Numbered from the stretch's first letter, positions 31,216 to 41,268 are shown. The stretch is DNA of 64,000 bases from CAZTTH01 sp964615975 (GCA_964615975.1 CAZTTH010000013.1:1-64000); one strand, 5' to 3'. Notes: a model not told the origin generated them from the letters alone. Numbers and translations are program-made.

Positions 31216-31542
31216 CCAATAGGCACCCATGTGTATTTACTCGATGAGTTACCCCCAGTGACTAACAGGTCACGATTCTTCTCCCACTGGTGATGTTAAT
31301 GTGTTAATTTCTGAGTCTGTTGATTTTGAATGCATTTGCCTTACACTAAACTATATTTATGATTGCTCGATTACAATTCAATCGCAAGCAATGCGAGCCG
31401 ATTCTGCAACGCCACTTAAAGAGGTGATTTGCTGGTGCCCACGAAAACGTCTTGACCGTATGCTAACATACTGGATGTTAAACCCAGACCGGTAAGGTGA
31501 AAATAATTATAATTTATCAATGAAAAACCAAAGGAGAAATGA
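31216..31542. other. 327-bp intergenic region and RRM gene leader
   Basis: No gene seen. Small inverted repeats are present (GTGAC...GTCAC near 31258; GTATG-CTAA-CATAC at 31458-31471) and the last 60 bases are AT-rich. RRM proteins of this type are cold-regulated in cyanobacteria, so a structured leader is possible, but I see no decisive motif. Confidence 0.35.
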
Positions 31543-31998
31543 ATGAAAATCTATGTAGGAAATTTATCATACGAGGTCACCGATGAAGATTTGCGGCAGG
31601 CATGTGATGAATACGGAGAAGTTTCATCCGCAACCGTGATAATGGACAAACTTACGGGAAAATCAAAAGGGTTTGGATTCGTAGAGATGGCTTCAAAGGA
31701 AGAAGGTCAGGCGGTCATCGATGGCCTGAATGGCCATGATTTTATGGGAAGATCGCTTAGTGTGAATGAAGCACGCCCACGCACCGAAAATCGTGGTGGT
31801 TTTGGTGGTGGCGGGGGCGGTGGTGGTTTCGGTGGCGGCGGTTTCAGAGGTCGGGGTGGTGATAAGGGAGGGTTCGGTGGCGGCAGGGGCGGACATGGCG
31901 GTGGATTTGGTGGCGGTTACAGCGGCGGCAGAGGGGGACAAGGCGGCGGTAGAGGCGGTCAGGGACGTGGCAGGGGTGCATCAAAGGGAAGCCGTTAG
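31543..31998 (+). CDS. glycine-rich RRM RNA-binding protein
   Basis: A 151-aa protein: a single RNA recognition motif (about 1-80) with RNP2 IYVGNL and RNP1 KGFGFVEM, then a long Gly/Arg-rich tail (RGG and GGFGG repeats) from about residue 83. This arrangement matches the bacterial Rbp family, which bind RNA and are often cold-inducible. A strong ribosome site AAGGAG sits 8 bases upstream of the ATG. It ends 6 bases before the next gene, which may be co-transcribed. Confidence 0.93.
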   Translation: MKIYVGNLSYEVTDEDLRQACDEYGEVSSATVIMDKLTGKSKGFGFVEMASKEEGQAVIDGLNGHDFMGRSLSVNEARPRTENRGGFGGGGGGGGFGGGGFRGRGGDKGGFGGGRGGHGGGFGGGYSGGRGGQGGGRGGQGRGRGASKGSR

Positions 31999-32004
31999 CA
32001 TTTT

Positions 32005-32691
32005 ATGAAAAACACACCCTTAAGAATAATAACCATATGCCTGCTGGTCAGTATAATGGCTGGGAATTGGGGATGCGCGCAAACCGTCACAGCGATTGCG
32101 AGTAATGTCGACCTTCGACCGACAGCGAATTCATCTCAAGAGATTAATCCATTGATTATCGGCGATTCGATACCAGCAGTGCAGGTAACACCACTGACAG
32201 ATAACAATAAAGTCGATCTAAGCATTAAGGTAAGAGAAAAGCCTTCGGTCATCGTTTTTTATCGGGGCGGCTGGTGCATGTATTGCAATATGCAATTGCA
32301 GGGCTTGAAAGATGTTTATCCACAATTAACCGAAATGGGCTATCAACTCCTTGCCATCAGTCCGGACAAACCGGAAAAATTACAGGAGAGTCTGGATAAT
32401 TTTAAGCTTGATTACTCTTTGTTTTCAGATAGCGGCATGGAAGCTGCCAGGGCCTTTGGAATCAGCTTCAGAGTCGATGATGAGACGGTGGAAAAGTACC
32501 ACACCTATGGCATTGATCTGGAAGCCGCTTCTGGCCAGAAGCACCATTGGCTGCCAGTGCCGGCGATCTTCATTGTCGGCACCGATGGCAAGATCAAATA
32601 CAGTTATGTCAATCCCGATTATGCCACCCGCCTTGATACACAGGTCTTGCTGGCAATGGCAAAATCTGCGTTAATGGTGAAACGGAAATAA
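32005..32691 (+). CDS. exported AhpC/TSA-family peroxiredoxin-like protein
   Basis: A 228-aa protein with an N-terminal export signal ending at WGCAQ (Cys24 could be lipidated, but the lipobox is poor). The thioredoxin fold carries GGWCMYC (C91, C94), LLAISPDKPEKLQES and the cis-Pro segment LPVPAIFIV, matching the AhpC/TSA family of thiol peroxidases and reductases. The CxxC pair is more like thioredoxin reductants than typical 2-Cys peroxiredoxins. It follows the RRM gene by 6 bases. Confidence 0.82.
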   Translation: MKNTPLRIITICLLVSIMAGNWGCAQTVTAIASNVDLRPTANSSQEINPLIIGDSIPAVQVTPLTDNNKVDLSIKVREKPSVIVFYRGGWCMYCNMQLQGLKDVYPQLTEMGYQLLAISPDKPEKLQESLDNFKLDYSLFSDSGMEAARAFGISFRVDDETVEKYHTYGIDLEAASGQKHHWLPVPAIFIVGTDGKIKYSYVNPDYATRLDTQVLLAMAKSALMVKRK

Positions 32692-32754
32692 AATTTCTTC
32701 ATTTCCAGGGGATGACACTGACAGTTTCACCTAAAGCAACATTTATCCTGCCCC

Positions 32755-33837
32755 ATGAAATTGATCATACTCAATCTGATTCTGTTAGCCATCAACCTCT
32801 GTGCGGAAGAGTTGCCGACAGTTTGGTTCCCGCATGATCATCCGGCAATGCTTCAACGCCGTGTTACTGCTTTTACAGAACCGGCACGGACCATGGCGAT
32901 TGCCGCGGAATTTAACGGACGTGTTGTCAAGGTGTTGGGACAAGAAGGTGAAATCATTCCTGGAAAATATGGCTCATTGACTCCCATCATTGCTCTCGAT
33001 GACCGCTTGGCGCGCATTGCCAGAGATAACGCACAAGTTCAACTCACTGTAGCGGAAAACGAAAAAAAACAAGCTGAAATACGCCTGGAACTGGCACGAC
33101 TGGAAGCAGAATTTCAACACCGGGAAGTGCGGCGCATACAGGATTTAGCCACCACCGGCAAGGTCCGCCAATCCGATCTCGACGCCATCCACCACACGGC
33201 CGCGATTGCCGAGCTTAAATTACAGGAAGCACAATCGGAAGTGCTTAGACTGGACGCTGAAACCAGCAATTTCCAACTATTCGTGGACGCGCGAGCAGAA
33301 GAAATGGCGCGTCATAACCTGATGGCACCGGCGGGCTGGACGATCGAAGCGGTTCTGGTTGAACCCGGGGAAGTCATCCCCAATCACCGTGATTTGATGC
33401 GGGTGGTCGATCTTACTGAATTGGCCATCATTATGCAATTGAATGAAAGCGAGATCGCCGCCATCCAAAAACAGATTCCAATTACTGTAGTGTTCATTCA
33501 TCGTCCTGATCTGGTTGCCGCCGCGACCATTCACCACCTTTCCGAGGAATATGACCGCGCTACCAACAAACGCCAGGTCGAATTGCGCCTGACCAATCCT
33601 TCTGGTGCTCGGTTAACTGGCGGGATGGAAGTGGAAATTAACCTGAATATGCCTGACCCAAGCGGCTCGGTAATTGTCCCCACCCGCTTTGTCGCGGTGA
33701 AATACGAACAGTATGTTGTCTACTTGGAGGGGAATAAAGAACTCATCGTACGGCCATTGCGTTTCGCCGGTGATGCGGTCGTCGTCAGCGCCGATACGTT
33801 TCCCCATTCCGCGCAATTGGTCTTGCCTACGCCATGA
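32755..33837 (+). CDS. orphan HlyD/RND-type membrane-fusion protein
   Basis: A 360-aa periplasmic adaptor with a signal peptide (MKLIILNLILLAINLCA). It has a biotinyl-lipoyl-like beta region (about 45-85), an alpha-helical hairpin about 90-170 (rich in Glu, Gln, Ala, Arg), the returning lipoyl half (MAPAGWTIEAVLVEPGEVI) and a beta-barrel domain about 220-300. The family links inner-membrane transporters to outer-membrane channels. No RND, ABC or MFS transporter or TolC gene is adjacent, so the partner is unknown. Confidence 0.8.
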   Translation: MKLIILNLILLAINLCAEELPTVWFPHDHPAMLQRRVTAFTEPARTMAIAAEFNGRVVKVLGQEGEIIPGKYGSLTPIIALDDRLARIARDNAQVQLTVAENEKKQAEIRLELARLEAEFQHREVRRIQDLATTGKVRQSDLDAIHHTAAIAELKLQEAQSEVLRLDAETSNFQLFVDARAEEMARHNLMAPAGWTIEAVLVEPGEVIPNHRDLMRVVDLTELAIIMQLNESEIAAIQKQIPITVVFIHRPDLVAAATIHHLSEEYDRATNKRQVELRLTNPSGARLTGGMEVEINLNMPDPSGSVIVPTRFVAVKYEQYVVYLEGNKELIVRPLRFAGDAVVVSADTFPHSAQLVLPTP

Positions 33838-34030
33838 ACCTGCAGTGGGAAAAATTGGCCAATTTCGGCAGCGTTGACGATGTTACTGCAAGCAGTCGAA
33901 TTTCCCCATATTGCCGTTCCAATCAGATAGGTAATCGTGCCATCTTTTTCTAAAACCTGATTGTGTTTAGTATAAAAAGTGAGGTTCTGGCGTTCCGTTT
34001 GAACCGCATCGAAAAATTCTCCTCTTCAAA

Positions 34031-34061
34031 GAAATAAAAATTCCCAAGGAATTTTTATTTC
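34031..34061 (-). terminator. hairpin spanning the stop codon of the 470-aa gene
   Basis: GAAATAAAAATTCC (34031-34044) is perfectly inverted at 34048-34061 with a 3-base loop. The TAA stop (34055-34057) lies in the first transcribed arm. A short T-run follows in the direction of transcription (TTT of TTTGAAG). It is a likely transcript-end hairpin. Confidence 0.6.
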
Positions 34062-35467
34062 CGATAGCCGAAGAAACCCTTTTTCTTGATTATCTCAGCA
34101 ACCATTGGCGGCACCATGGATTCCCATGAGGCATCGCGATCCTTGATTTTTTGCAGGATGTCACGCGAAAAGATGTGAAGATAATCCGGATTATAGTTAT
34201 CCAATTGCTCGATGCATCCCTTTTCAATCAGATACTCGTAGAGCTTGCGTAAATCCGGAGGAATTTCGAGATTGTGAAGAGTCGTTATCGAGCCGTTCTC
34301 CTTGATCCGATAGGGATAAATGTACAGTTTTAAATCATACTTGAAGAGTCGGCCAAACGATTCCAGTATGCCCCCCTCCAATTTCTGATAATATTTAACA
34401 TCAAACAGATCTCTTAGGCTGATGGCGCCCATGGTGATACCGATTTTACGAGAAGAAAAGCGAAACAAATACGCCGCCAGACGGTAATACTCAAAGTAAT
34501 TGGAAATCAACACCGTCGTCCCGCATGCCGATAGGATATCAGCCCGGGCTAGGAAATCACGATAATCAATCTCCCCCTGGGGACTGGTACTCATCAGATT
34601 ACGCATGGTCAACTCCATGAGCTGCACCACCTCTTCTCCCTTGACTTCCGGGTCCTGAGAAAACTTTTCATACGCACTGCGCATGATATCGATATTGACA
34701 TGACATACCGGGCGAAAACTGCCACGCTCAACCAATACCGGTTTTTTATAAAGGACTTCAGAAGGTTGGAGAACAACACCATTGGCGCCGAACATGGCGG
34801 CATTGCTTAACCCCAATTGTACCAGCCTTAAACTCATCAGGCGATTGTCGACACTGCGAAACTCAATGCCATTAAACTCAATCATATCGATTTCAATCCG
34901 TTGCAATGTCAAGTTGTCCAGCAATGATTCGACCAGTTCTTCCGGTTTGTGGTAAAAATAAAAAGCGCCATAAAGCAAATTGACGCCGACAATCCCCAAT
35001 GCTTCCTGCTGTAATGCGGCATCATTGTCCAGCATACGCACATGGAAAATGATTTGATTATCCTGATCCCGGGGATGGGATTGGAATTTCACCCCCATCC
35101 AGCCATGACATTCATGTGTCCCTTTGTAACTGCGCGCCGTGACCGTATCGGCAAAGGTAAAAAATGAGGTGTTGTCTCCGCGGGATTCGAGGAGACGTTC
35201 CAAATTCAATCGATGTTCGTAATCGAGCATGCTTTCAAGCCGTGACCGGCTGACATAACGATCGCATTTGCCATAGATGGCATCACTGACGGTCATGTCA
35301 TAAGCAGACATGCTTTTGGAAATCGTACCCGCGGCCCCCCCCACGCGAAAAAACCAGCGCACCACTTCCTGACCCGCGCCAATCTCAGCGAAGGTGCCGT
35401 AACGTGATGCGTCCATGTTGATTAACAATGCCTTGCGGTGGGTATCCAGTTTTTCTCGCTCACTCAT
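34055..35467 (-). CDS. conserved protein of unknown function (470 aa)
   Basis: A soluble 470-aa protein with no signal peptide or membrane helix. I recognise it as a widely conserved bacterial family with segments such as FAEIGAGQEVVRWFFRVGG near residue 30, MSAYDMTVSDAIYG, FADTVTARSYKGTHECHGWMG and VERGSFRPVCHVNIDI. From memory, database copies often carry the labels TonB-dependent receptor or nicotinate-nucleotide adenylyltransferase; nothing I see supports either. It has no beta-barrel features, no Walker motif and no HxGH nucleotidyltransferase motif. The gene stands alone, with 500 bases upstream and a strong hairpin at the stop codon. Confidence 0.8.
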   Translation of the reverse strand: MSEREKLDTHRKALLINMDASRYGTFAEIGAGQEVVRWFFRVGGAAGTISKSMSAYDMTVSDAIYGKCDRYVSRSRLESMLDYEHRLNLERLLESRGDNTSFFTFADTVTARSYKGTHECHGWMGVKFQSHPRDQDNQIIFHVRMLDNDAALQQEALGIVGVNLLYGAFYFYHKPEELVESLLDNLTLQRIEIDMIEFNGIEFRSVDNRLMSLRLVQLGLSNAAMFGANGVVLQPSEVLYKKPVLVERGSFRPVCHVNIDIMRSAYEKFSQDPEVKGEEVVQLMELTMRNLMSTSPQGEIDYRDFLARADILSACGTTVLISNYFEYYRLAAYLFRFSSRKIGITMGAISLRDLFDVKYYQKLEGGILESFGRLFKYDLKLYIYPYRIKENGSITTLHNLEIPPDLRKLYEYLIEKGCIEQLDNYNPDYLHIFSRDILQKIKDRDASWESMVPPMVAEIIKKKGFFGYRK

Positions 35468-35970
35468 AAATAATATTCCTTGATCAATTTTTTATATTCA
35501 GGATCAGGTGATTTGACATTAATTAAAATCATCAGAGATTCGATGATTGCAACCGTGCTTGTCAGATAATAGTGGGAATAACTTTAGTGTAAACATTTAT
35601 GGGAGTCGACAGGGTAAAATATAGTGGCTGGATTCGACCAGGAATTCTGGCCGTTTCCTTGTTAACCTCCTTTTGGTTATCTGCGGTATCGATAAAACGT
35701 GGAGTATGGTTCGGATGCTATCGTCGGAGATTTGCTTCGCTAGGAGCTGGAGAGAGTTTCAGTTCCCTTTTTCTTCACAAGTCAATGATTTATTGGTATC
35801 CAATAGTATATTTCAATTCTTTTAAATCTGATAAAACCCGATGATGCAGACGTGTCAGTGACCATGAGTTGCATTGGTGATCTCAAGCAGGAAGGGGCAA
35901 GAAAATTCATCTGCAAGATACCTGCTCAACGAAGATGTAAATTCTAATATTAAGCGAAGAAGATAAACCC
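35468..35970. other. 503-bp divergent intergenic region
   Basis: Lies between the unknown 470-aa gene (minus) and terC (plus) and must contain both promoters. A 7-bp inverted repeat AATCATC/GATGATT (35527-35533, 35542-35548) follows a TTGACA-like box at about 35512. An 81-codon frame (35599-35844) has no recognisable features and is not called. Confidence 0.4.
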
Positions 35971-36708
35971 ATGTTAACCTGGATTTCCGATCCCCAAGCC
36001 TGGCTGGCTTTAGTCACTTTGACCGCCCTCGAGGTTGTCCTGGGCATTGACAATATCATATTCATCTCGATTCTGGCGGGTAAACTGCCAGAGAATCAGC
36101 GTGATCGAGCGCGGAAAATCGGGCTTGCGATTGCCATGCTGACACGAATCGGATTGCTCTTCTCATTGGCATGGATCATGAAATTGACCCAGCCCTTGTT
36201 TCATCTTTTCAGCCAGGGAATATCCGGCCGTGATTTGATTCTGATTTTCGGGGGGTTATTTCTGATTGCCAAAGCTACAACCGAAATTCATAGCAATATG
36301 GAACCCCATGAGCATCACGGACCCAAACGGCTTGCGACAACGTTCGCCGGTGTTATCCTGCAGATCACTCTGATGGATATCATCTTCTCCCTGGATTCGG
36401 TGATTACTGCCATTGGCATGGCCGATCAAATTCAAGTGATGGTCCTGGCTATTATCATTGCCGTAATTTTTATGATTATGTCCGTGGGCACCATAAACGA
36501 TTTTATTGACCGAAATCCGACATTTAAAATTCTCGCGCTCAGCTTTCTGGTATTGGTGGGAGTGGCATTATTAGGAGAGGGGTTGGGGATGCATATTCCC
36601 AAGGGCTATATTTATTTTGCCATGGCCTACGCGGTCGGAGTTGAGATGATTCACATGAAAATACGCAGCTATAAATCCACCGTTTCTCCCCAAAATACAG
36701 CGCCATAG
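35971..36708 (+). CDS. TerC-family integral membrane protein
   Basis: A 245-aa membrane protein with about seven helices. The N-terminal ALEVVLGIDNIIFIS and the later MDIIFSLDSVITAIGMADQ repeat, with the acidic residues in the membrane, are the TerC signature. Family members export Mn2+ or act in metal homeostasis and stress. A cytoplasmic loop with HSNMEPHEHH is His-rich. The stop codon lies in the left arm of an inverted repeat (36697-36707). Confidence 0.9.
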   Translation: MLTWISDPQAWLALVTLTALEVVLGIDNIIFISILAGKLPENQRDRARKIGLAIAMLTRIGLLFSLAWIMKLTQPLFHLFSQGISGRDLILIFGGLFLIAKATTEIHSNMEPHEHHGPKRLATTFAGVILQITLMDIIFSLDSVITAIGMADQIQVMVLAIIIAVIFMIMSVGTINDFIDRNPTFKILALSFLVLVGVALLGEGLGMHIPKGYIYFAMAYAVGVEMIHMKIRSYKSTVSPQNTAP

Positions 36709-36796
36709 AAAACAACATAAGATTGGTTTTATACTAAACTCAATCAGATTTTAGAAACCGATTGCGCGATTACCAGCCTGATTAATATGGCGCTGT
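36697..36796. repeat. 100-bp segment bounded by 11-bp perfect inverted repeats
   Basis: ACAGCGCCATA (36697-36707) is perfectly inverted at 36786-36796. The left arm overlaps the terC stop codon. Inside, at 36730-36757, is a degenerate match to the left arm of the 11097 element (TATACT, 7 bases, ATCAG, then TTTT-A-GAAA). It may be a palindromic intergenic element or an unusual transcript-end structure. Confidence 0.5.
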
Positions 36797-36838
36797 TCAA
36801 TAATTCGAATGTTTGCAGTCTATAAGGATAATGATCCG

Positions 36839-38038
36839 ATGAACACAACGGTCTCAATTAAAAAAGGACGGGAAAAGCCGATCCTGCAACGGCATCCCTG
36901 GATATTCAGTGGTTCCCTGGAAGACAAGAACCTCGATATTGCGCCCGGAACGATTGTCGATGTCCGCGATCACCAAAGCACGTTTATGGCGCGTGGTTAT
37001 TATAATCAAAAATCTCAAATCCGCGTTCGCCTGCTGACTTGGAATCAGGAGGAGACAATCAATCGTGACTTTTGGAGAAGACGCCTGCATGAGAGTATTC
37101 AAAGACGTCAGGAATTGCGGCAACAAGGTGACAGCAACGCCCTGCGCCTGGTGCATGCTGAAGCGGATCTGATCCCCGGCCTGATTGTCGATCAATATGC
37201 TGATTGTCTGGTGATCCAGGCCTTGACCGCCGGTATCGACACTCATTTAGGCGAAATAATTAGTGTTCTCAATGAATTGCTTCAACCCCATGCCATCTAT
37301 GAACGCAGCGACGATCAGGTCCGTGAACTGGAAGGGCTGACGCGGCGCAGTACCTTGATTTCCGGAACCCTTCAGGATGAGGGACTGGTGGAAATACATG
37401 AGCATGGAGTTCGCTTTCTGGTTGATATCCCCAGAGGTCAAAAAACCGGATTCTATATCGATCAACGCGATAATCGACGCCTCGCTGGCCGTTTTGCCGC
37501 GGGCAAACGGGTTTTGAATTGTTTCGCGTATACCGGCGGTTTCGGAGTGGTTGCCATGGTCAAAGGAGCTCGCGAAGTCATCAATATTGATGACAATCAG
37601 AATTCATTGGAACTGGCCCGGAAAAACATGGAATTAAACGCCGCTTCCACGGTCACAGACACCCACTACATCACCGCCAATGTTTTTCATCAACTGCGGG
37701 AATACCGCGACGCCAATGAATCCTTCGATTTAATTGTACTCGATCCCCCCAAATTCGCGCGCAATGCCGCTCAATTGCAAAAAGCCTGCCGGGGATATAA
37801 AGATCTGAATCTGATTGCCATGAAACTGCTAAAAAAAGATGGCTACCTGATGACCTTCTCCTGCTCCGGGTTGGTGTCCCACGATTTGTTTCAGAAAATT
37901 GTTTTTGGTGCTGCCATTGATGCCGGTGCCGAGGTGCAAATCATAAAATCACTGGGACAATCCGAGGATCACCCGGTACACCTTTGTTTTCCTGAATCCG
38001 ATTACCTGCATGGCTTTTTATGTCGGAAGATACATTAG
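36839..38038 (+). CDS. rlmI: RlmI-like class I rRNA (cytosine-C5) methyltransferase
   Basis: About 399 aa. An N-terminal PUA domain (about 1-75; KKGREKPILQRHPWIFSG) precedes the EEHD-type middle and a Rossmann methyltransferase domain with NCFAYTGGFGV, the VLDPPKFARN motif (PP motif) and a TFSCSG segment carrying the catalytic cysteine. This order is that of RlmI, which makes m5C1962 in 23S rRNA in E. coli; the exact site here is inferred. I chose the ATG at 36839, 10 bases after an AAGGA site, over an ATG 30 bases upstream. Confidence 0.88.
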   Translation: MNTTVSIKKGREKPILQRHPWIFSGSLEDKNLDIAPGTIVDVRDHQSTFMARGYYNQKSQIRVRLLTWNQEETINRDFWRRRLHESIQRRQELRQQGDSNALRLVHAEADLIPGLIVDQYADCLVIQALTAGIDTHLGEIISVLNELLQPHAIYERSDDQVRELEGLTRRSTLISGTLQDEGLVEIHEHGVRFLVDIPRGQKTGFYIDQRDNRRLAGRFAAGKRVLNCFAYTGGFGVVAMVKGAREVINIDDNQNSLELARKNMELNAASTVTDTHYITANVFHQLREYRDANESFDLIVLDPPKFARNAAQLQKACRGYKDLNLIAMKLLKKDGYLMTFSCSGLVSHDLFQKIVFGAAIDAGAEVQIIKSLGQSEDHPVHLCFPESDYLHGFLCRKIH

Positions 38039-38071
38039 ACTTGCACTTGAATTTTAGGCTGTGATAAATCA

Positions 38072-39742
38072 ATGACGCGGGCATTCGAACCCAAACTGAT
38101 TACAATTTTCCGTGAAGGGTATACGCTCAAGCAATTGTATCGCGACTTGATGGCCGGTGTGATCGTCGGTATTGTCGCGTTGCCCTTGGCGATAGCCTTC
38201 GGGATCGCTTCCGGTGTCAAGCCGGAGCAGGGGTTGTACACCGCGGTGGTCGCCGGTTTTTTAATCTCTGCCTTCAGTGGCAGCCGGGTGCAGATTGGTG
38301 GACCAACCGGCGCCTTTATCGTCATTGTCTACGACATCGTCAGCCAATATGGCCAACAAGGATTGATGATGGCGACGATGATGGCCGGTGTCATGTTGAT
38401 CATTATGGGAGTGGCGCGGTTTGGTGTTGTTATTCAATACATACCCTATCCGATGACCGTCGGCTTTACCGCGGGAATCGCGGTAATCATTTTCACCTCT
38501 CAGGTGCGCGATTTCACGGGCTTACAGATCACCGGCAAGGCGCCAACCGAGTTTCTCGAGAAATGGTGGTTTTATATTACCAATTATGATCTGATCAACG
38601 TGCCGGCATTGCTGATTGGCATCCTATCTATGGCAATCATCATTTTCTGGCCTAAGGTCACGCATCTTATCCCGGGCTCGCTGATCGCGATTATAGCCTC
38701 AATTGTACTGGTGCGCAGCTTCCACCTGGATGTCGCTACGATTGGCAGCCGTTATGGCGAGGTCCCCAATTCCATTCCCCTGCCGCATTTGCCCGATGTC
38801 AATTGGTCTCTCAACACCTTCAGGGCGCTGATGTCACCGGCATTTACCATCGCCATACTGGCAGGGATCGAATCATTATTGTCGGCAGTGGTAGCCGATG
38901 GCATGATTGGCACCCGCCACCGTTCCAATATGGAACTGATTGCTCAGGGAATCGCCAATATATTTTCACCGATTTTCGGCGGCATCCCGGCTACCGGCGC
39001 CATCGCCCGCACTGCCACCAACATCAAGAATGGCGGGCGGACTCCGATAGCCGGAATTGTGCATGCCATTACCCTGTTATTGATCATGATATTCTTTGGC
39101 AGTTATGCCTCCATGATTCCCATGGCGTCTTTGGCGGCGATTCTGGTTATCGTCGCTTTCAATATGGGCGAATGGCATCTTTTTGCCAAAATGCTGCGCA
39201 GCGGCAAACACGATGTCCTGGTTTTACTGACGACATTTCTATTGACTGTTTTCATTGATTTAACCGTTGCCATAGAGGTCGGTATCGTTCTGGCATCCTT
39301 TCTCTTCATGCATCGCATGGCGTCACTGACACAAACCCGGTTCGTGACCGCAATGCTCGATGAAAACAATGACGAGGACGATACCAATGCCATAACCAAA
39401 AAGCAGGTTCCCAAGGGGGTTGAAGTATTTGAAATCAACGGCCCCTTTTTCTTTGGGGTCGCCAGTAAATTCAAGGATGAACTCCAAATGCTGCGCATTA
39501 CGCCCAAAATTTTGATTCTGCGCATGCGTTATGTATTAACCATTGATGCGACCGCGATGAAGGCACTCGAGGATGTGGTTGACAAAACCAGAAAAGATGG
39601 AACTTTCATCATCTTGTCCGGTATTCATGCCCAACCTCTGGTAGCAATCACCAATTCGGGACTGATTGACCGCCTTGGCGAAGAGAATGTCTGTGCTAAT
39701 ATTGATGATGCTCTGGAGCGGGCGCGAACGTTGCTGCAATAA
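38072..39742 (+). CDS. SulP-family (SLC26) anion transporter with STAS domain
   Basis: A 556-aa transporter. An N-terminal cytoplasmic stretch is followed by the SulP membrane domain (about residues 24-410) with [33 protein letters not shown] and [15 protein letters not shown], and then a C-terminal STAS domain (about 450-550) with [12 protein letters not shown]. SulP proteins move sulfate, bicarbonate or other anions; the substrate cannot be read from sequence, but bacterial SulP proteins with this length are often bicarbonate or sulfate symporters. It begins 33 bases after rlmI, so may share its transcript. Confidence 0.92.
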   Translation: MTRAFEPKLITIFREGYTLKQLYRDLMAGVIVGIVALPLAIAFGIASGVKPEQGLYTAVVAGFLISAFSGSRVQIGGPTGAFIVIVYDIVSQYGQQGLMMATMMAGVMLIIMGVARFGVVIQYIPYPMTVGFTAGIAVIIFTSQVRDFTGLQITGKAPTEFLEKWWFYITNYDLINVPALLIGILSMAIIIFWPKVTHLIPGSLIAIIASIVLVRSFHLDVATIGSRYGEVPNSIPLPHLPDVNWSLNTFRALMSPAFTIAILAGIESLLSAVVADGMIGTRHRSNMELIAQGIANIFSPIFGGIPATGAIARTATNIKNGGRTPIAGIVHAITLLLIMIFFGSYASMIPMASLAAILVIVAFNMGEWHLFAKMLRSGKHDVLVLLTTFLLTVFIDLTVAIEVGIVLASFLFMHRMASLTQTRFVTAMLDENNDEDDTNAITKKQVPKGVEVFEINGPFFFGVASKFKDELQMLRITPKILILRMRYVLTIDATAMKALEDVVDKTRKDGTFIILSGIHAQPLVAITNSGLIDRLGEENVCANIDDALERARTLLQ

Positions 39743-39959
39743 TCCATGATCTGCTTGATTATACGCGGATTTTGCCCCTTAACAAGCGCGTGTCTGTCGT
39801 CCTGCCATACAAGAAGACATGACAATTCTAAACTGTGCGGCTAACATTGAATTTGTTTGAGAATGCGCTGGTTAGATGCAACTTATTGTAACCCTTATGA
39901 ATGCTGAGAATAGAGTCACATCACATTTGCCTTGCTAACTATTCCTGAATAATAAGTTT

Positions 39960-41264
39960 ATGATTACCAAAAGCCACACGGATAATACACCTAAAAAAGT
40001 GCTGATCCTCGGCGGCGGATTTGTCGGCATCAATGCCGCCAAGGCTTTGGGCAACCGCCCTGCAGTCGATGTCACCCTGATTGATCGGAAAAATCACCAC
40101 CTCTTTCAGCCCCTGCTTTACCAGGTAGCCATGGCGGGTTTGAGTCCGGCAGAGATCGCGGCGCCCATCCGCTCCACCTTGTCAATGTATCGCAATATCA
40201 GGGTGTTGATGGGCGAAGTAATCGATGTGAATCTGAGCCAACAGAAAGTAATTACAGATTTCGCGCATCTGGACTTTGACTTCCTGATCATGGCATTGGG
40301 CGCAGAGCATACCTATTTCGGGCATAATCAATGGGAAGAATACGCACCCGGCTTGAAAACTGTGACTCAAGCCACCGAAATCCGGCGCCGGGTTCTGACC
40401 GCCTTTGAATTAGCGGAGCGTGAGCCCGATCCTCAAATCCGCAAGAAACTGATGACCTTTGTAATTGTCGGTGGTGGCCCGACCGGGGTTGAGCTCGCCG
40501 GCGCCATTGGTGAGATGAGCCGGCATACCTTGGCGCGCGATTTCAGGGCGATCGATCCAACCCTGACCCGAGTGATCATCATTGAAGCCAGCCCCCATAT
40601 TCTTTCCATGTTTTCTCCGGAGTTGGCCAGTCGGGCCATGCGTGATTTGGAAACCCTTGGAGTTCAGGTCTGGACCTCGAGCAAGGTAACGGATATCGAT
40701 GTTAACGGCGTTGAAATCGGCAGTGAACGGATCGCTGCCGCCACGGTGTTATGGGCAGCGGGGGTGCAAGCCCCGGAAATCGGCAAGCGCATGGGAGTAC
40801 CGATCGATGCCCAGGGAAGAATCATCGTCGAACCTGATTTGAGGTTAAAGGATTTTTCGCAGGTTTTCATCGCTGGGGACCAGGCTCATTTCACCCATCA
40901 AACCGGTAAACCATTACCTGGATTGGCATCGGTGGCACTGCAACAGGGACACTATATTGGAAAAACCATCTTAAAAATGCTGGCGAACAAACCCCATGAT
41001 AATTTCCATTATCGCGACAAGGGTAAATTGGCGACCATCGGCAAAAGTCGGGCGATTGCCGAAACCGGGACGTTTAAGTTCACCGGCTTGATCGCCTGGC
41101 TGATGTGGTTATTGGTACATATCTACTATTTGAATGGATTTAAAAACAGGCTCATGGTCTTTATCCAATGGGTCTGGTCGTATGTAACCTATGACAAGGG
41201 CGCCCGCCTGATTGTCCGGCGCGAATGGCGCTCATACCCCCCTGCTCTGCCCCATGAAGAATGA
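39960..41264 (+). CDS. ndh: type II NADH:quinone oxidoreductase (NDH-2)
   Basis: A 434-aa flavoprotein. The FAD-binding GGGFVGINAAKAL lies near residue 18, the NAD(P)-binding VIVGGGPTGVELAGA is near 166, and VFIAGDQAH is the second FAD contact. LFQPLLYQVAMAGLSPAEIAAPIR is the NDH-2 signature. A hydrophobic C-terminal region (LIAWLMWLLVHIYYLNGF) anchors the enzyme at the membrane. It passes electrons from NADH to quinone without proton pumping. With MenF and MenG in the same window, menaquinone is the likely acceptor. It converges on a small conserved gene, with a repeat arm between. Confidence 0.92.
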   Translation: MITKSHTDNTPKKVLILGGGFVGINAAKALGNRPAVDVTLIDRKNHHLFQPLLYQVAMAGLSPAEIAAPIRSTLSMYRNIRVLMGEVIDVNLSQQKVITDFAHLDFDFLIMALGAEHTYFGHNQWEEYAPGLKTVTQATEIRRRVLTAFELAEREPDPQIRKKLMTFVIVGGGPTGVELAGAIGEMSRHTLARDFRAIDPTLTRVIIIEASPHILSMFSPELASRAMRDLETLGVQVWTSSKVTDIDVNGVEIGSERIAAATVLWAAGVQAPEIGKRMGVPIDAQGRIIVEPDLRLKDFSQVFIAGDQAHFTHQTGKPLPGLASVALQQGHYIGKTILKMLANKPHDNFHYRDKGKLATIGKSRAIAETGTFKFTGLIAWLMWLLVHIYYLNGFKNRLMVFIQWVWSYVTYDKGARLIVRREWRSYPPALPHEE

Positions 41265-41268
41265 AACC

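Noticed and set aside
31780..31990. Dense GGT/GGC repeat as a possible tandem-repeat locus or CRISPR-like array
   Set aside because: It is the glycine-rich tail of the RRM protein. There are no spacers.
35599..35844. 81-codon plus-strand frame in the intergenic region before terC
   Set aside because: No ribosome site and unremarkable composition.
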